From positions 248,001-312,000 of the forward strand of contig JAIXZW010000005.1 of NCBI GenBank assembly GCA_027489375.1: 64,000 nucleotides of DNA, given 5' to 3'. Position numbers and translations under genes: made by a program. A model generated the notes under the pieces. The model was not told the DNA's origin. It saw only the letters and a list, made by a program, of their open reading frames with translations, and ran no database searches. The first letter of the stretch is position 1, and each line of letters opens with the position of its first letter. Below, piece after piece: positions 38,156 through 47,199 of this stretch. This DNA comes from Paracoccaceae bacterium. GTDB lineage: Bacteria > Pseudomonadota > Alphaproteobacteria > Rhodobacterales > Rhodobacteraceae.

Positions 38156-39036
38156 TCCGTATCGGCAACGCGCCCTGTTCATGGGGCGTGGAATTCGCGG
38201 ACGATCCGCGCAACCCCTCGTGGCGTCAGGTGCTCGCGGACTGCGCGGCAGCGGGCTACAAGGGGATCGAGCTTGGTCCCATCGGCTTCATGCCCGAAGA
38301 CCCCGCCACACTGGCCGACGGCTTGGCCGAACATGACCTGACGCTCATCGGCGGCGTGGTCTTCCGCCCCTTCCACGACCCCGCCAAATGGGACGAGGTG
38401 CAGGACGCCGCCCGCCGCACCTGCGCCTCGCTCACGGCCCACGGCGCGAAACACCTCGTCCTGATCGACAGCATCGCCCCCGCCCGCGCCCCCACCGCCG
38501 GACGCAGCACCGAAGCCGTGCAGATGGACGCCGCCGACTGGAAGGCCTTCGTCCAGCGTTTCCGCGAGATTGCTAAGATGGGAACCGACCACGGCCTGAC
38601 CGTCGGCATCCACGCCCATGCCGCCGGATTTATGGATTTCGAACCAGAACTCGAAAGATTGCTCGGCGAAATCGACGATTCCTTGCTGAAAATCTGCTTC
38701 GACACCGGCCACCACTCCTACGCGGGCTTCGACCCCGTGGCCTTCATGCGCCGCCACATCGACCGCATCTCCTACATGCACTTCAAGGACATCGACCCCA
38801 AGGTGAAGGCCGTCGCCGTCGCCAACCGCACCGGCTTTTACGACGCCTGCGGCCAGGGCATCTTCTGCAACCTCGGCCAAGGCGATGTGGACTTCCCCGC
38901 CGTGCGCCAGACCCTGCTCGACGCGGGCTTCACGGGCTGGTGCACCGTCGAACAGGACTGCGACCCCGCAGGCGACACCTCGCCCGTCGATGACGCCCGC
39001 GCCAACCGCGAATACCTCGCCTCCATCGGCTTCTGA
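38152..39036 (+). CDS. IolE-like TIM-barrel protein (inosose dehydratase / sugar isomerase family)
   Basis: A 294-residue AP-endonuclease-2-type TIM barrel. Motifs are IRIGNAPCSWGVEF, GYKGIELGPIGFMPED, VGIHAHAAGFMDFEPELERL, KICFDTGHHSYAGFDPV, YMHFKDIDPKVKAVAVANRT and TVEQDCDP. The HFKDIDPKV block with the following FYDACGQGIF strongly recalls IolE, which dehydrates 2-keto-myo-inositol. Its start overlaps the upstream stop by ATGA. A neighbouring sugar epimerase/isomerase function is the alternative. Confidence 0.83.
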   Translation: MIRIGNAPCSWGVEFADDPRNPSWRQVLADCAAAGYKGIELGPIGFMPEDPATLADGLAEHDLTLIGGVVFRPFHDPAKWDEVQDAARRTCASLTAHGAKHLVLIDSIAPARAPTAGRSTEAVQMDAADWKAFVQRFREIAKMGTDHGLTVGIHAHAAGFMDFEPELERLLGEIDDSLLKICFDTGHHSYAGFDPVAFMRRHIDRISYMHFKDIDPKVKAVAVANRTGFYDACGQGIFCNLGQGDVDFPAVRQTLLDAGFTGWCTVEQDCDPAGDTSPVDDARANREYLASIGF

Positions 39037-39047
39037 AAGGATCACAC

Positions 39048-40202
39048 ATGCGTCTCAACTGGGGAATGATCGGCGGGGGCGAGGGCAGCCAGATCGGGCC
39101 GGCCCACCGCATCGCCGCCGGAATGGACGGCCTCCTCACCTTTGCCGCCGGCGCGCTTGACGCCGACCCCGCCAAGGGTCGCGACTTTGCCCAGCGCCTC
39201 GGCGTGGCCCCCGACCGCGCCTATGGCGACTGGAAAGAGATGCTGGCAGGCGAAAGGAACCGCCCCGACCGCATCGAACTCGTCACCGTGGCCACCCCCA
39301 ACGCGACCCATTATCCCATCGCGAAAGCCTTTCTCGAAGCGGGCTTCCACGTCCTCGTCGAAAAGCCGATGACCGTGACGGTCGAGGAATCCGAAGACCT
39401 CGTCCGCACCGCCCGCGCAGCAGGCCGCATCTGCGCGGTGAACTACGGCTACACGGGCTATGCCCTTGTCCGGCACATGAAAGCTATGGTGGCGCGCGGC
39501 GACATCGGCAAGGTCCGGCTCGTCGTCGCCGAATTCGCCCACGGCCACCATGCCGATGCGGCGGATGCCGACAACCCCCGTGTCCGCTGGCGCTACGACC
39601 CCGCGCAGGCGGGCGTTTCCGCCCAATTCGCCGATTGCGGCATCCACGCCCTGCACATGGCAAGCTTCGTGCTGGGGCAAGAGGCGGTGAAGCTGCAAGC
39701 CGACTTCGCCTCCTGCCTGCCCGTCCGCACGCTTGAGGACGACGCGATGGTCAACCTGCGTTTCTCGGGCGGAACCGTGGGCCGCCTCTGGACCTCGTCG
39801 GTCGCCATCGGGCGGCAACACGGCCTGACGATCCAGGTCTTCGGCGAAACCGGCGGCCTTCGCTGGGCGCAGGAACAGCCGAACCAGCTTCACTACATGC
39901 CGCTCGGCAAGCGCCTGCAAATCATCGAACGCGGCGAAGGCAACCTGTCACCCGAAGCCGACCGCGCTTCCCGCGTGACCGTGGGCCATGCCGAGGGGAT
40001 GCCCGAAGCCTTCGCCAACATCTACCGCGATCTGGCCGACACCATCACCGCGCTGAACGCAGGCCGCACGCCAGACCCCGCCGCGAACCTGTTCCCGAAG
40101 GCCGAAGATGGCCTGCGCTCCATCGCCGCCATCCACGCCGCCGTGGCTTCGGCCAAGGAGCAGGGAAGCTGGCAGGACGCCCGCCCCCCGATGTTCCGCT
40201 AG
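39048..40202 (+). CDS. Second Gfo/Idh/MocA family oxidoreductase
   Basis: A 384-residue dehydrogenase distinct from the first. Rossmann region LNWGMIGGGEGSQIGPAHR, the signature VLVEKPMTVTVEESEDLV, and an unusual His-rich segment FAHGHHADAADADNP before the substrate domain (QFADCGIHALHMASFVLG). GAAAGGA precedes the ATG. It is the third gene of the operon; two dehydrogenases could handle two inositol isomers or two steps. Its stop overlaps the convergent lacI-type gene's stop in the palindrome CTAG. Confidence 0.86.
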   Translation: MRLNWGMIGGGEGSQIGPAHRIAAGMDGLLTFAAGALDADPAKGRDFAQRLGVAPDRAYGDWKEMLAGERNRPDRIELVTVATPNATHYPIAKAFLEAGFHVLVEKPMTVTVEESEDLVRTARAAGRICAVNYGYTGYALVRHMKAMVARGDIGKVRLVVAEFAHGHHADAADADNPRVRWRYDPAQAGVSAQFADCGIHALHMASFVLGQEAVKLQADFASCLPVRTLEDDAMVNLRFSGGTVGRLWTSSVAIGRQHGLTIQVFGETGGLRWAQEQPNQLHYMPLGKRLQIIERGEGNLSPEADRASRVTVGHAEGMPEAFANIYRDLADTITALNAGRTPDPAANLFPKAEDGLRSIAAIHAAVASAKEQGSWQDARPPMFR

Positions 40203-41176
40203 GGGCGCAAGGTCGCACGCTCCACCAGCGTGCAGGGAAAGATCCTCACCTCCGGCGCCAAACCGGGGGTGAGCAACAACTGGGCCAGCATCTCCAGCGA
40301 TGCCGCCACGATCTCGGCAAAGGGCTGTCGGATCGTCGTAAGGCGGATGTTGTCCCACCCCGCCATCGCCATATCGTTCAGCCCGATCACCCCCATCTCA
40401 TCGGGCACCTTCACCCCCGCATCGGCAAGCGCCGACAGCGCCCCGATGGAAATGACGTCATCGGCGCAGAAATAGGCTTCCATCAGTTCGGCGCTGCCCA
40501 GTTCCGCCTGCATTGCCGCCCGTCCCGCCGCAAAACTGTAGGCCCCCGAAAAGCGGTGCCGCACCACCCCCGCCACCGACCGGAACCCCGCCAGACGGTC
40601 GATGCTCGACGTCGCCCACTCCGGCCCCCCGATGAAGCCGAGCTTGCGATACCCCCGCCCGCGCAACACTTCCGCCGCAAACCGCCCCGCCGCCACGTTG
40701 TCGATCGACGCGACATGCACCGAAACCGGCCCCTCCACCCGCGAAAAGGCCAGAACGGTCGGCAAGCCCGCCTCGCGGAAGGCGGTGGCAAATGCCGTGG
40801 GCAAGGTCGACGAGGCCACGATCACCCCGTCCACCGAATATTGCCGCAACATCTGCACCGATTTCGCGGGGTCCGTCTCCTCGGACAGGTTCACGAGCAG
40901 CGGCCGAAGCCCCCGCTCCTGCAAACCCCGCGTGAAGAGGTCAAAGATTTCCAGAAAGGCGGGGTTCTGGAAGTTGTTCGACACCAGCCCGATCAGCCCC
41001 GTCGTCCGCGTCGTCAAACTTCTCGCCAAAAGGTTCGGGCGGTAGCCCAAAGCCTCGGCCGCCGCCATCACCTTGGCCCGTGTCGCGGGCGAGACCGACG
41101 CGCCTTCGGTGAAGGCACGCGATACCGCCGACCGTGACACTCCGGCCCTTGCGGCCACATCCTTCAACGACGCCAT
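40199..41176 (-). CDS. LacI family transcriptional repressor
   Basis: A 325-residue repressor. The HTH is SLKDVAARAGVSRSAVSRAF, followed by the hinge helix PNLLARSLTTRTTGLIGLV. The periplasmic-binding-type effector domain has DGVIVASSTLP, YRKLGFIGGP and DEMGVIGLNDMAMAGW. An operator copy lies 11-26 bases before its start codon, and a near-identical one lies between the divergent catabolic operons. Repression of the cluster and of itself is inferred, with a cyclitol-type inducer. Confidence 0.9.
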   Translation of the reverse strand: MASLKDVAARAGVSRSAVSRAFTEGASVSPATRAKVMAAAEALGYRPNLLARSLTTRTTGLIGLVSNNFQNPAFLEIFDLFTRGLQERGLRPLLVNLSEETDPAKSVQMLRQYSVDGVIVASSTLPTAFATAFREAGLPTVLAFSRVEGPVSVHVASIDNVAAGRFAAEVLRGRGYRKLGFIGGPEWATSSIDRLAGFRSVAGVVRHRFSGAYSFAAGRAAMQAELGSAELMEAYFCADDVISIGALSALADAGVKVPDEMGVIGLNDMAMAGWDNIRLTTIRQPFAEIVAASLEMLAQLLLTPGLAPEVRIFPCTLVERATLRP

Positions 41177-41186
41177 GCCCAACCCT

Positions 41187-41202
41187 TTGCAACCGCTTGC
41201 AA
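41187..41202. promoter_or_regulatory. LacI-family operator upstream of the repressor gene
   Basis: TTGCAACCGCTTGCAA differs from the intergenic iol operator by one base. Its position just before the start codon fits autorepression. Confidence 0.75.
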
Positions 41203-41388
41203 AACCTTGCAGCAGGTCCAGGGTCATTACCAGCCATTCCGCTATTCCATACGCCGCTTGGCCAAAAATCTTTGCAAAAGAGCGTCTTCGCGGCGGAATG
41301 CAGGGAACCGCAGCCGCCGCGTCAGCGTTTTCCCCTCGTTCCTGCCGCCCCTCGTTCCTGCCGCCTTGCATCCCGCCGGAGTCCGATC

Positions 41389-41811
41389 GTGCCCGACCCG
41401 TCCGTCGACCGTCCAGTTTCGGCACCCCGCGTCCTGATCGTCGAGGACGAATTTCTGATTGCCCTCGCCGCCGAGTCCGATCTCGAAGCCGAAGGCTTTG
41501 CCGTCGTCGGCAAGGCCGCGACTTACGAAAAGGCGGTGGACCTTGCCCGCGCGATCCGCCCCGACCTGATCCTGATGGATGTCCGGCTCGGCGCGGGCCG
41601 CGATGGAATCGAGGCGGCAATCGCCATCCGGCGCGAACTCGATGTGCCCGTCGTCTTCGCAACCGGCAGCATCAATGCCGAAAACATCCACCGCGCCGAA
41701 GCGGCGCAGCCCGCAGGCTGGCTTGCCAAACCCTATACCTCTGACGAGCTTCTCGCGGTGCTGCGCACGGCCATTTCCGCCCTGCGGCAAACCGCGCACA
41801 GCGCGGGCTAG
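41389..41811 (+). CDS. Single-domain response regulator
   Basis: A 140-residue CheY-like receiver with no output domain. It has VLIVEDEFLIALAAESDLEAEG, phospho-Asp in DLILMDVRLGAGRDGIEAA, the Thr/Ser position in VVFATGS and the Lys in GWLAKPYTSDEL. GTG at 41389 is chosen because CGGAG stands 7 bases upstream and longer readings add only low-complexity residues. Similar receivers sit in phosphorelays or stress pathways; no partner is adjacent, the nearest kinase being the hybrid at 43273. Confidence 0.85.
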   Translation: MPDPSVDRPVSAPRVLIVEDEFLIALAAESDLEAEGFAVVGKAATYEKAVDLARAIRPDLILMDVRLGAGRDGIEAAIAIRRELDVPVVFATGSINAENIHRAEAAQPAGWLAKPYTSDELLAVLRTAISALRQTAHSAG

Positions 41812-41873
41812 TCCGTATCTTCCGCATAGCGGCGCCCCACGTCCCGCCCTTCGTTTCGGGCAGGAACGCAAAG

Positions 41874-42440
41874 GTGGCGGCAGAATATCGCAAGCCGTGT
41901 CCCATGCCCGACCCGCCGCCCTTGGGTCATCCCCTGCATCATCCGGCCAGATGGTGCGGCACAGTGCGACCGTCTAAACCTGCTCGCATGTCAGGCTTGG
42001 CCCTCTTCCTTCTTGGCGGGTGTATCGCACCGCTCCTGATCCTCGCGCTCGCAATGGCAAGCACGGGGATGGAGCTTGATTTGCATGTCACCCTGCGCGG
42101 ACCTGCCGCCCAGCTTCCGGCCACCCTGACCCCGACGTCGCCCGTCCCGACAGCCCGCCCGCGCCATGACATGCCGCGTGGAACCGCGCTGGCCTATGCC
42201 GATGCCGACATCCGTGTCGAAGCGGCGCTCCGGCATCTGTGCGCCACCCTCGACCGCATCGTCGCGCAAGCAGGTCCACAGGCCGCTCTGATCGCGGCGA
42301 ATACGGCCCGTCGCATCGCACGGGGCGACACACCCAAGCGCCAGATGGTCGATTTCGCCCGCGACCGTCTCGAACTCATCGCGCTGGGCACCGACCGCAT
42401 CGCCGCCAGCCACGCCCGCTCCGCGCTCGGCATCGCATAG
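41874..42440 (+). CDS. Hypothetical membrane-anchored protein
   Basis: Up to 188 residues, not recognised. One strong hydrophobic segment (SGLALFLLGGCIAPLLILAL) is followed by a Pro/Thr linker and a helical Arg/Ala-rich domain (DIRVEAALRHLCATLDRIVAQ). The start is uncertain: GTG 41874, ATG 41904 or ATG 41988 are all in frame and none has a good ribosome site. If 41988 is used the hydrophobic segment is at the very N-terminus and would act as a signal anchor. Confidence 0.5.
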   Translation: MAAEYRKPCPMPDPPPLGHPLHHPARWCGTVRPSKPARMSGLALFLLGGCIAPLLILALAMASTGMELDLHVTLRGPAAQLPATLTPTSPVPTARPRHDMPRGTALAYADADIRVEAALRHLCATLDRIVAQAGPQAALIAANTARRIARGDTPKRQMVDFARDRLELIALGTDRIAASHARSALGIA

Positions 42441-42500
42441 CAGGGCGGAACCACGTCCACCGTGCCGTGTTTGCGCCCTGCATCACAAGCGGAGGCCGTC

Positions 42501-42677
42501 ATGGAATTCATCGTTGCCACTGTCGTTTTCGGACTGCTGCTCGCCATCGCGCTTGCGGGCCTCGCGATATCGAACCGTCAGGCGCGGCTCAACAACGCCT
42601 CAGGCCATGCCGGCCAGCCGACGGTCCACCCGCACGACCAGCGCATGTCACGCATCGACCGGCGCGAACTTCCCTAG
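42501..42677 (+). CDS. Small single-helix membrane protein
   Basis: Fifty-eight residues with one N-terminal transmembrane segment (MEFIVATVVFGLLLAIALAG) and a polar tail rich in His/Arg/Asp. GGAGG (42491-42495) is ideally spaced before the ATG, which is the main support. Function unknown. Its stop overlaps that of the convergent gene in CTAG (42674-42677). Confidence 0.65.
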   Translation: MEFIVATVVFGLLLAIALAGLAISNRQARLNNASGHAGQPTVHPHDQRMSRIDRRELP

Positions 42678-42910
42678 CCCTTTGCGCTGCGCATCGTGAC
42701 CTCGCCGGTATGCGGGTCGATTTCGACGCCGAGGCGGATCAATTCGTCATTCAGCGCCAGTGTCGCAGCCCGGGCGGCAAGCAGGCTCTGCTGCCGTTCG
42801 AAGATACCCTGATCGAAATAATGCCCGATATCGGTCGCAGGATTGCGCCCCGGCTCGGGCGCCTTGTCGCCCTCCGTCACCGTAAACCTCTTTTTGTCGT
42901 CGCTCGACAT
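42674..42910 (-). CDS. Small hypothetical protein
   Basis: Seventy-eight residues, charged and without membrane segments: SSDDKKRFTVTEGDKAPEPG, then a predicted helix (QQSLLAARAATLALNDELIRLG) and an IDPHTGEVTM end. Not recognised. The start at 42910 is chosen as the ATG nearest a typical N-terminus; the ribosome site is weak. Codon pattern in this frame supports coding better than the overlapping frames do. Confidence 0.55.
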   Translation of the reverse strand: MSSDDKKRFTVTEGDKAPEPGRNPATDIGHYFDQGIFERQQSLLAARAATLALNDELIRLGVEIDPHTGEVTMRSAKG

Positions 42911-43272
42911 TTGGACCGGATCCGGACAGGGAAAGGAGTCATCGCGCACGCACGATCCCTCAGAACATATCATACCGCAACGCGTCCGCGCGTTTCTTTT
43001 GGGATGATACCCATCCATAGGGATGTGAAACCCCATACCCGCGCGTCACAACGCCGTGAAATCAGGCGGCTTATTGCATTGCTCACCCTAGGGTTTAGCG
43101 TTATCGTTTTTTAACGGGACCGCCGCTCTGCCCGGACGGAACTTGATCCAACGCAAGGCAAAGCAAATTCGGATGGTCCATCGCTTAGGGGCCGAGGATG
43201 TGTTTTTTGCTGCGGTCCGTTGTGCAAGTGCCGCCCCGTTCGGGCAAACGAACATTGGGTTAGTGAGGCGGC
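42911..43272. other. Intergenic region before the hybrid kinase
   Basis: About 360 bases, more AT-rich than the genes on either side (for example GGTTTAGCGTTATCGTTTTT near 43090-43112). It should carry the kinase promoter and that of the small minus-strand gene. No specific element is claimed. Confidence 0.4.
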
Positions 43273-46200
43273 TTGACCACATCCTTGTCCACCTGGCTGC
43301 GTTTGGTCATGCTGTGTCTGGCATGGATTGCCTTATCATTGGGCGAAGCGGTCGCGCAGGGCACCCCGCCATCGGATGAATTGAACCTCCCCGCAGGTGA
43401 CGAAAGACGTGGCGGGATCACGGTGGTGATGCCCGATGACTTCCCCCCCTACGTCCAGACCAACGACAAGGGCGAATACGAAGGCCAGCGGATCGACGTA
43501 TGGAAACTCTGGTCAGAGCGCACCGGAATCCCTGTCACGATCGTCAACGCACCTTGGCCGCAGGTGCTCGGCGCTATGGAAAAATCCGAAGCGGATGTCG
43601 TCGACCTGGTCATCAACACGCCCGAACGGGCCGCATGGCTGGATTTCGGCCCGTCCTATGGCCGCGTCGATACCGCTCTGTTCTTCAACAAATCGCTGGT
43701 CGGCGTGCATGACATCGAATCCGTCCGCGGGATGGAGGTCGGTGCCCTCGGCCGCAGCCAATGCGAAAGCGAACTCCGCGCCCAGAACGTCGAACCACGT
43801 GTCTTCACGTCGATGCACGAATTGATCTACACCGCCGTGGTGGGCCAATTGCCGGTCTTCTGCATGCAGACGCATCCGGCCGATTATCTGCTCGCACGGG
43901 CGGGCATCTACGACGACTACCGCCAGACCGAACCGATCTTCAGCGGCACGATGCACTGGGCCGTCCGCAAGGGGGAAACAGCGCTCCTCAACTCCGTGTC
44001 CGACGGGTTCCGCATGATCGCCCCGTCCGAGATGGCAGAGATTTCGCAGCGCTGGACCGGACTGACCCTTCCCGGTCTTTTCGGCATGTCCACCGAACAG
44101 GTCAGACGTGCGCTCGAAGTGCTCGCCGCCATCCTGATCGCCGCCCTCGTCACCGCATTGTTCCTGCGCTGGCGCCTCGGCCTTGCGCTTTTCGCCCGCG
44201 ACACGGTTGAAACGCAGCTTCGCCAGCGCATCCGCGAACAGACCTGCCTGCACGAAGTCTTCCTTGCGACCGACAACATGCAGCGGCCGATGCCCGACAT
44301 CCTGCGCGACATCGCGGGTGCCCTGCGCAAGGGCTGGGGCGACCGGTCCCATGCCCTGTTCCGGATAGAACTTCTTGGCCATATCCATGACGAAATCCAC
44401 GACCGCGACACGTCGGGTGCGCTCACCACCCCGATTTCCATCGAAGGCCGGGAACGCGGCCGTATCACCGTTCTGGTCCTGTCCGAGGATGAATCGGCGC
44501 AGCTCAACACCCTGCTCCTCGGCCTCGCCGCCTCGCGTATCGCGGGGCGCGCTCTGGGACAGACGACCCTCGCCATGCTCAAAAAGAGCGAAGAGCGGTT
44601 CCAGCGCACCTTCATGCACTCCGCACAGGCAACCGCCGTGCTTCAGGAAGGGCGTTTCGTCAACGCCAACACCGCAGCCCTCGCCCTGCTCGGTTACGGT
44701 CCGGGACAAAGCTTCATCGGCAAGACACCCGAACAGATTTCCCCGCCCTGCCAACCCGATGGCGAAGCCAGCAGCACCAAGGCGGCTCGGATGGTTTCCG
44801 ACGCCATCGCCCAAGGCAACCTCAAGTTCGAATGGGAACACCTGCGCCGCGATGGCGAACCCGTGCTGGTCGAAGTCCTTCTGACCGCCGTGGCCGAAGA
44901 CGGCCACGTCGACATCTTCGTGCTCTGGAACGACATCACCATCAAACGCCAGGCCGAAGCCGCACTCGCAGCCTATCAGCAGACGCTGGAAGCGCAGGTG
45001 GCCAAGCGCACGCAGCAACTGACGACCCTGTATGACGAATTGCACGCCATCTTCGCCACGGCGACCGCAGGGATCGCCCTCGTGCGTGACCGGCACATCG
45101 TCACCTGCAATCCCTCGCTCGCCTCGATCCTGCTCTGGCCGCACGAAGAACTGATCGGCCGCTCAACCCGCGTCTTCTTCAAGGATGAAGCGTCCTGGAT
45201 GGACGGGCGCGACGAGGCCTATGCGCTTCTCGCCGAGGGCGGCATCTACGAAAAGACCGCGGAACTCGTCCGTCTGGACGGCTCCACCGTCTGGGTCCGC
45301 CTCCGCGCCTCCAGCGTCGACCCCGACGAACCGGCCAAGGGCACGGTCTGGGTGCTTGAAGACATCTCGCTCGAACATGCGGCCCAATCCAAACTGGCCG
45401 AGGCCCGCGATCTGGCTGTTCAGGCCGCACGGCTGAAATCCGACTTCCTTGCGCATATGAGCCACGAATTGCGCTCTCCCATCAACGCGGTTCTCGGCTT
45501 CACCGAACTTCTGATGGGGACCGACCTCGCCGACCACCAGCGCGACTATCTGCAAAAGGTGCAGGCCTCGGGTCGCCACCTCTTGCTGATCGTCAACGAC
45601 GTGCTCGACCTGTCCAAGGTCGAAGCGGGCAAACTGCGGATCGAGTCGACCGAATTCACCCTCTCCTCGCTCATGCGCGGTGCGATCGACACGATTGCCA
45701 AGGGCGTGGCCGACAAGAACCTGGAACTGATCCTGCATATCGACGCGGATGTTCCGCGCCGCCTTTTGGGCGATCCGCTGCGCATCACGCAGATCCTGAT
45801 GAATTACTTGTCCAACGCCCTGAAGTTCACCGACCAAGGCACCATCACAGTCTCGGTCAGCCGCGAGACGCTGGGCGAACCGCCCGCCATCGGCCATGCC
45901 AGCGACGCTTTCTACCTGCGCTTCGCCGTTGCCGACACGGGGCTCGGCATGTCCGCCGAACAGGTCGCCCGCATGTTCCAAAGCTTCAGCCAGGCCGAGG
46001 ATTCGACGGCACGGCTTTACGGCGGGACCGGACTTGGCCTGTCGATCTGCCGCCAGCTTGCCACCCTGATGGGCGGCGAGGTCGGCGTCTCCAGCACGCC
46101 CGGCAAAGGGTCCACCTTCTGGGCAACCCTTGCCCTGCAAACGCCCGGCGTCGATGTCCAACCCGCCCCGCGCCCGATGCTGGTCGGACGCCGCATCCTG

Positions 46201-47070
46201 ATCATCGACGATCACCCTGGCGCGCTCGCGCAGATCAGATCCACGTTGCAAAACGCAGGGGCCGATGTCGCCTCCATCGCCTCCGGCAACGATGCGCTCG
46301 ACCTCTACGACACGGCAAGCGACCCCGCGACACGCCCCGAAGCCATCGTGATCGACTTGAAGATGCCCGGGATGGACGGGATCAAAACCCTTCGCGCCCT
46401 GCGCGACCGGCTTGGAAAGGCGGCACCGCCCGCCATTCTCATGACCAAGCAGGGTGGTCAGCAGATTGTCGACCTCACCCTGTCCGAAGGCATCGACGAT
46501 CTTGTGATCAAGCCGGTCGATCCTGAAATCCTGATCGGCAAACTGGACCAATTGCTCAGCCCCGACCGTGCGACAAACGCATCCGGCCGCCGCCTCGCCC
46601 GCCAGACCCGTGCGGCCGCGCTCAACGCCGACCAGCCCTATGCGGGAAAGCGGGCCTTGGTTGTGGATGACCACCCGCTGAACCGCGAACTTGCCGCAGC
46701 GATGCTGAAAAAGAACGGCCTTGCCGTCGAGACCGCCGAAAACGGGGCCGAGGCGCTGGAGCGTCTGCTCGATCACGACTTCGACCTCATCTTCATGGAC
46801 AACCAGATGCCGGTCATGAACGGGATCGAGGCCACCCGCCGCATCCGCGCCCTGCCGACCGAGAAGGGCCGCATCCCGATCATCGGCCTTACGGGCCGCT
46901 CGGAAGAGGCAGACCGTCAGGATGGTCTCGACGCCGGAATGAACGATTACATCGTCAAACCCATCTCTCCCGTGAACCTCCGCACGGTGCTGGGCCGCTG
47001 GCTTGGCGCGTCAGCACCTTCGACTTCGATGGAACCGCGGGAATCCGAAGCCTCCAACCCGTCGCACTGA
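43273..47070 (+). CDS. Hybrid sensor histidine kinase with periplasmic solute-binding domain
   Basis: A 1265-residue BvgS/EvgS-like protein. Order: signal-like helix (about 8-29), a family-3 solute-binding domain (about 45-265, GITVVMPDDFPPYVQTNDKG), a transmembrane helix near 282-300, PAS-type domains (about 440-560 and 585-715), a histidine kinase with phospho-His near 731 (FLAHMSHELRSPINAVLGF), N-box QILMNYLSNALKFTD and GTGLGLSICRQL. Two receivers follow, with phospho-Asp near 1027 (VIDLKMPGMDG) and 1176 (IFMDNQMPVMNG). There is no Hpt domain. The start is TTG after TGAGGCGG; it is moderately certain. Confidence 0.88.
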   Translation: MTTSLSTWLRLVMLCLAWIALSLGEAVAQGTPPSDELNLPAGDERRGGITVVMPDDFPPYVQTNDKGEYEGQRIDVWKLWSERTGIPVTIVNAPWPQVLGAMEKSEADVVDLVINTPERAAWLDFGPSYGRVDTALFFNKSLVGVHDIESVRGMEVGALGRSQCESELRAQNVEPRVFTSMHELIYTAVVGQLPVFCMQTHPADYLLARAGIYDDYRQTEPIFSGTMHWAVRKGETALLNSVSDGFRMIAPSEMAEISQRWTGLTLPGLFGMSTEQVRRALEVLAAILIAALVTALFLRWRLGLALFARDTVETQLRQRIREQTCLHEVFLATDNMQRPMPDILRDIAGALRKGWGDRSHALFRIELLGHIHDEIHDRDTSGALTTPISIEGRERGRITVLVLSEDESAQLNTLLLGLAASRIAGRALGQTTLAMLKKSEERFQRTFMHSAQATAVLQEGRFVNANTAALALLGYGPGQSFIGKTPEQISPPCQPDGEASSTKAARMVSDAIAQGNLKFEWEHLRRDGEPVLVEVLLTAVAEDGHVDIFVLWNDITIKRQAEAALAAYQQTLEAQVAKRTQQLTTLYDELHAIFATATAGIALVRDRHIVTCNPSLASILLWPHEELIGRSTRVFFKDEASWMDGRDEAYALLAEGGIYEKTAELVRLDGSTVWVRLRASSVDPDEPAKGTVWVLEDISLEHAAQSKLAEARDLAVQAARLKSDFLAHMSHELRSPINAVLGFTELLMGTDLADHQRDYLQKVQASGRHLLLIVNDVLDLSKVEAGKLRIESTEFTLSSLMRGAIDTIAKGVADKNLELILHIDADVPRRLLGDPLRITQILMNYLSNALKFTDQGTITVSVSRETLGEPPAIGHASDAFYLRFAVADTGLGMSAEQVARMFQSFSQAEDSTARLYGGTGLGLSICRQLATLMGGEVGVSSTPGKGSTFWATLALQTPGVDVQPAPRPMLVGRRILIIDDHPGALAQIRSTLQNAGADVASIASGNDALDLYDTASDPATRPEAIVIDLKMPGMDGIKTLRALRDRLGKAAPPAILMTKQGGQQIVDLTLSEGIDDLVIKPVDPEILIGKLDQLLSPDRATNASGRRLARQTRAAALNADQPYAGKRALVVDDHPLNRELAAAMLKKNGLAVETAENGAEALERLLDHDFDLIFMDNQMPVMNGIEATRRIRALPTEKGRIPIIGLTGRSEEADRQDGLDAGMNDYIVKPISPVNLRTVLGRWLGASAPSTSMEPRESEASNPSH

Positions 47071-47199
47071 CCCCGATCTTGTCCTGCCGCAACTTCCCGC
47101 CATTCGCGGGCGGGGCACACGCAACCGTCCGTCATGCCTTTCCGTTCCCCCCGGGACAGCGCCCCGTATCAGGCCGCCCCCAATGTTTCGGAGGAACAC

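Noticed and set aside
43088..43282. A 64-codon minus-strand frame before the hybrid kinase
   Set aside because: Overlaps the kinase start and promoter region, with no supporting signal.
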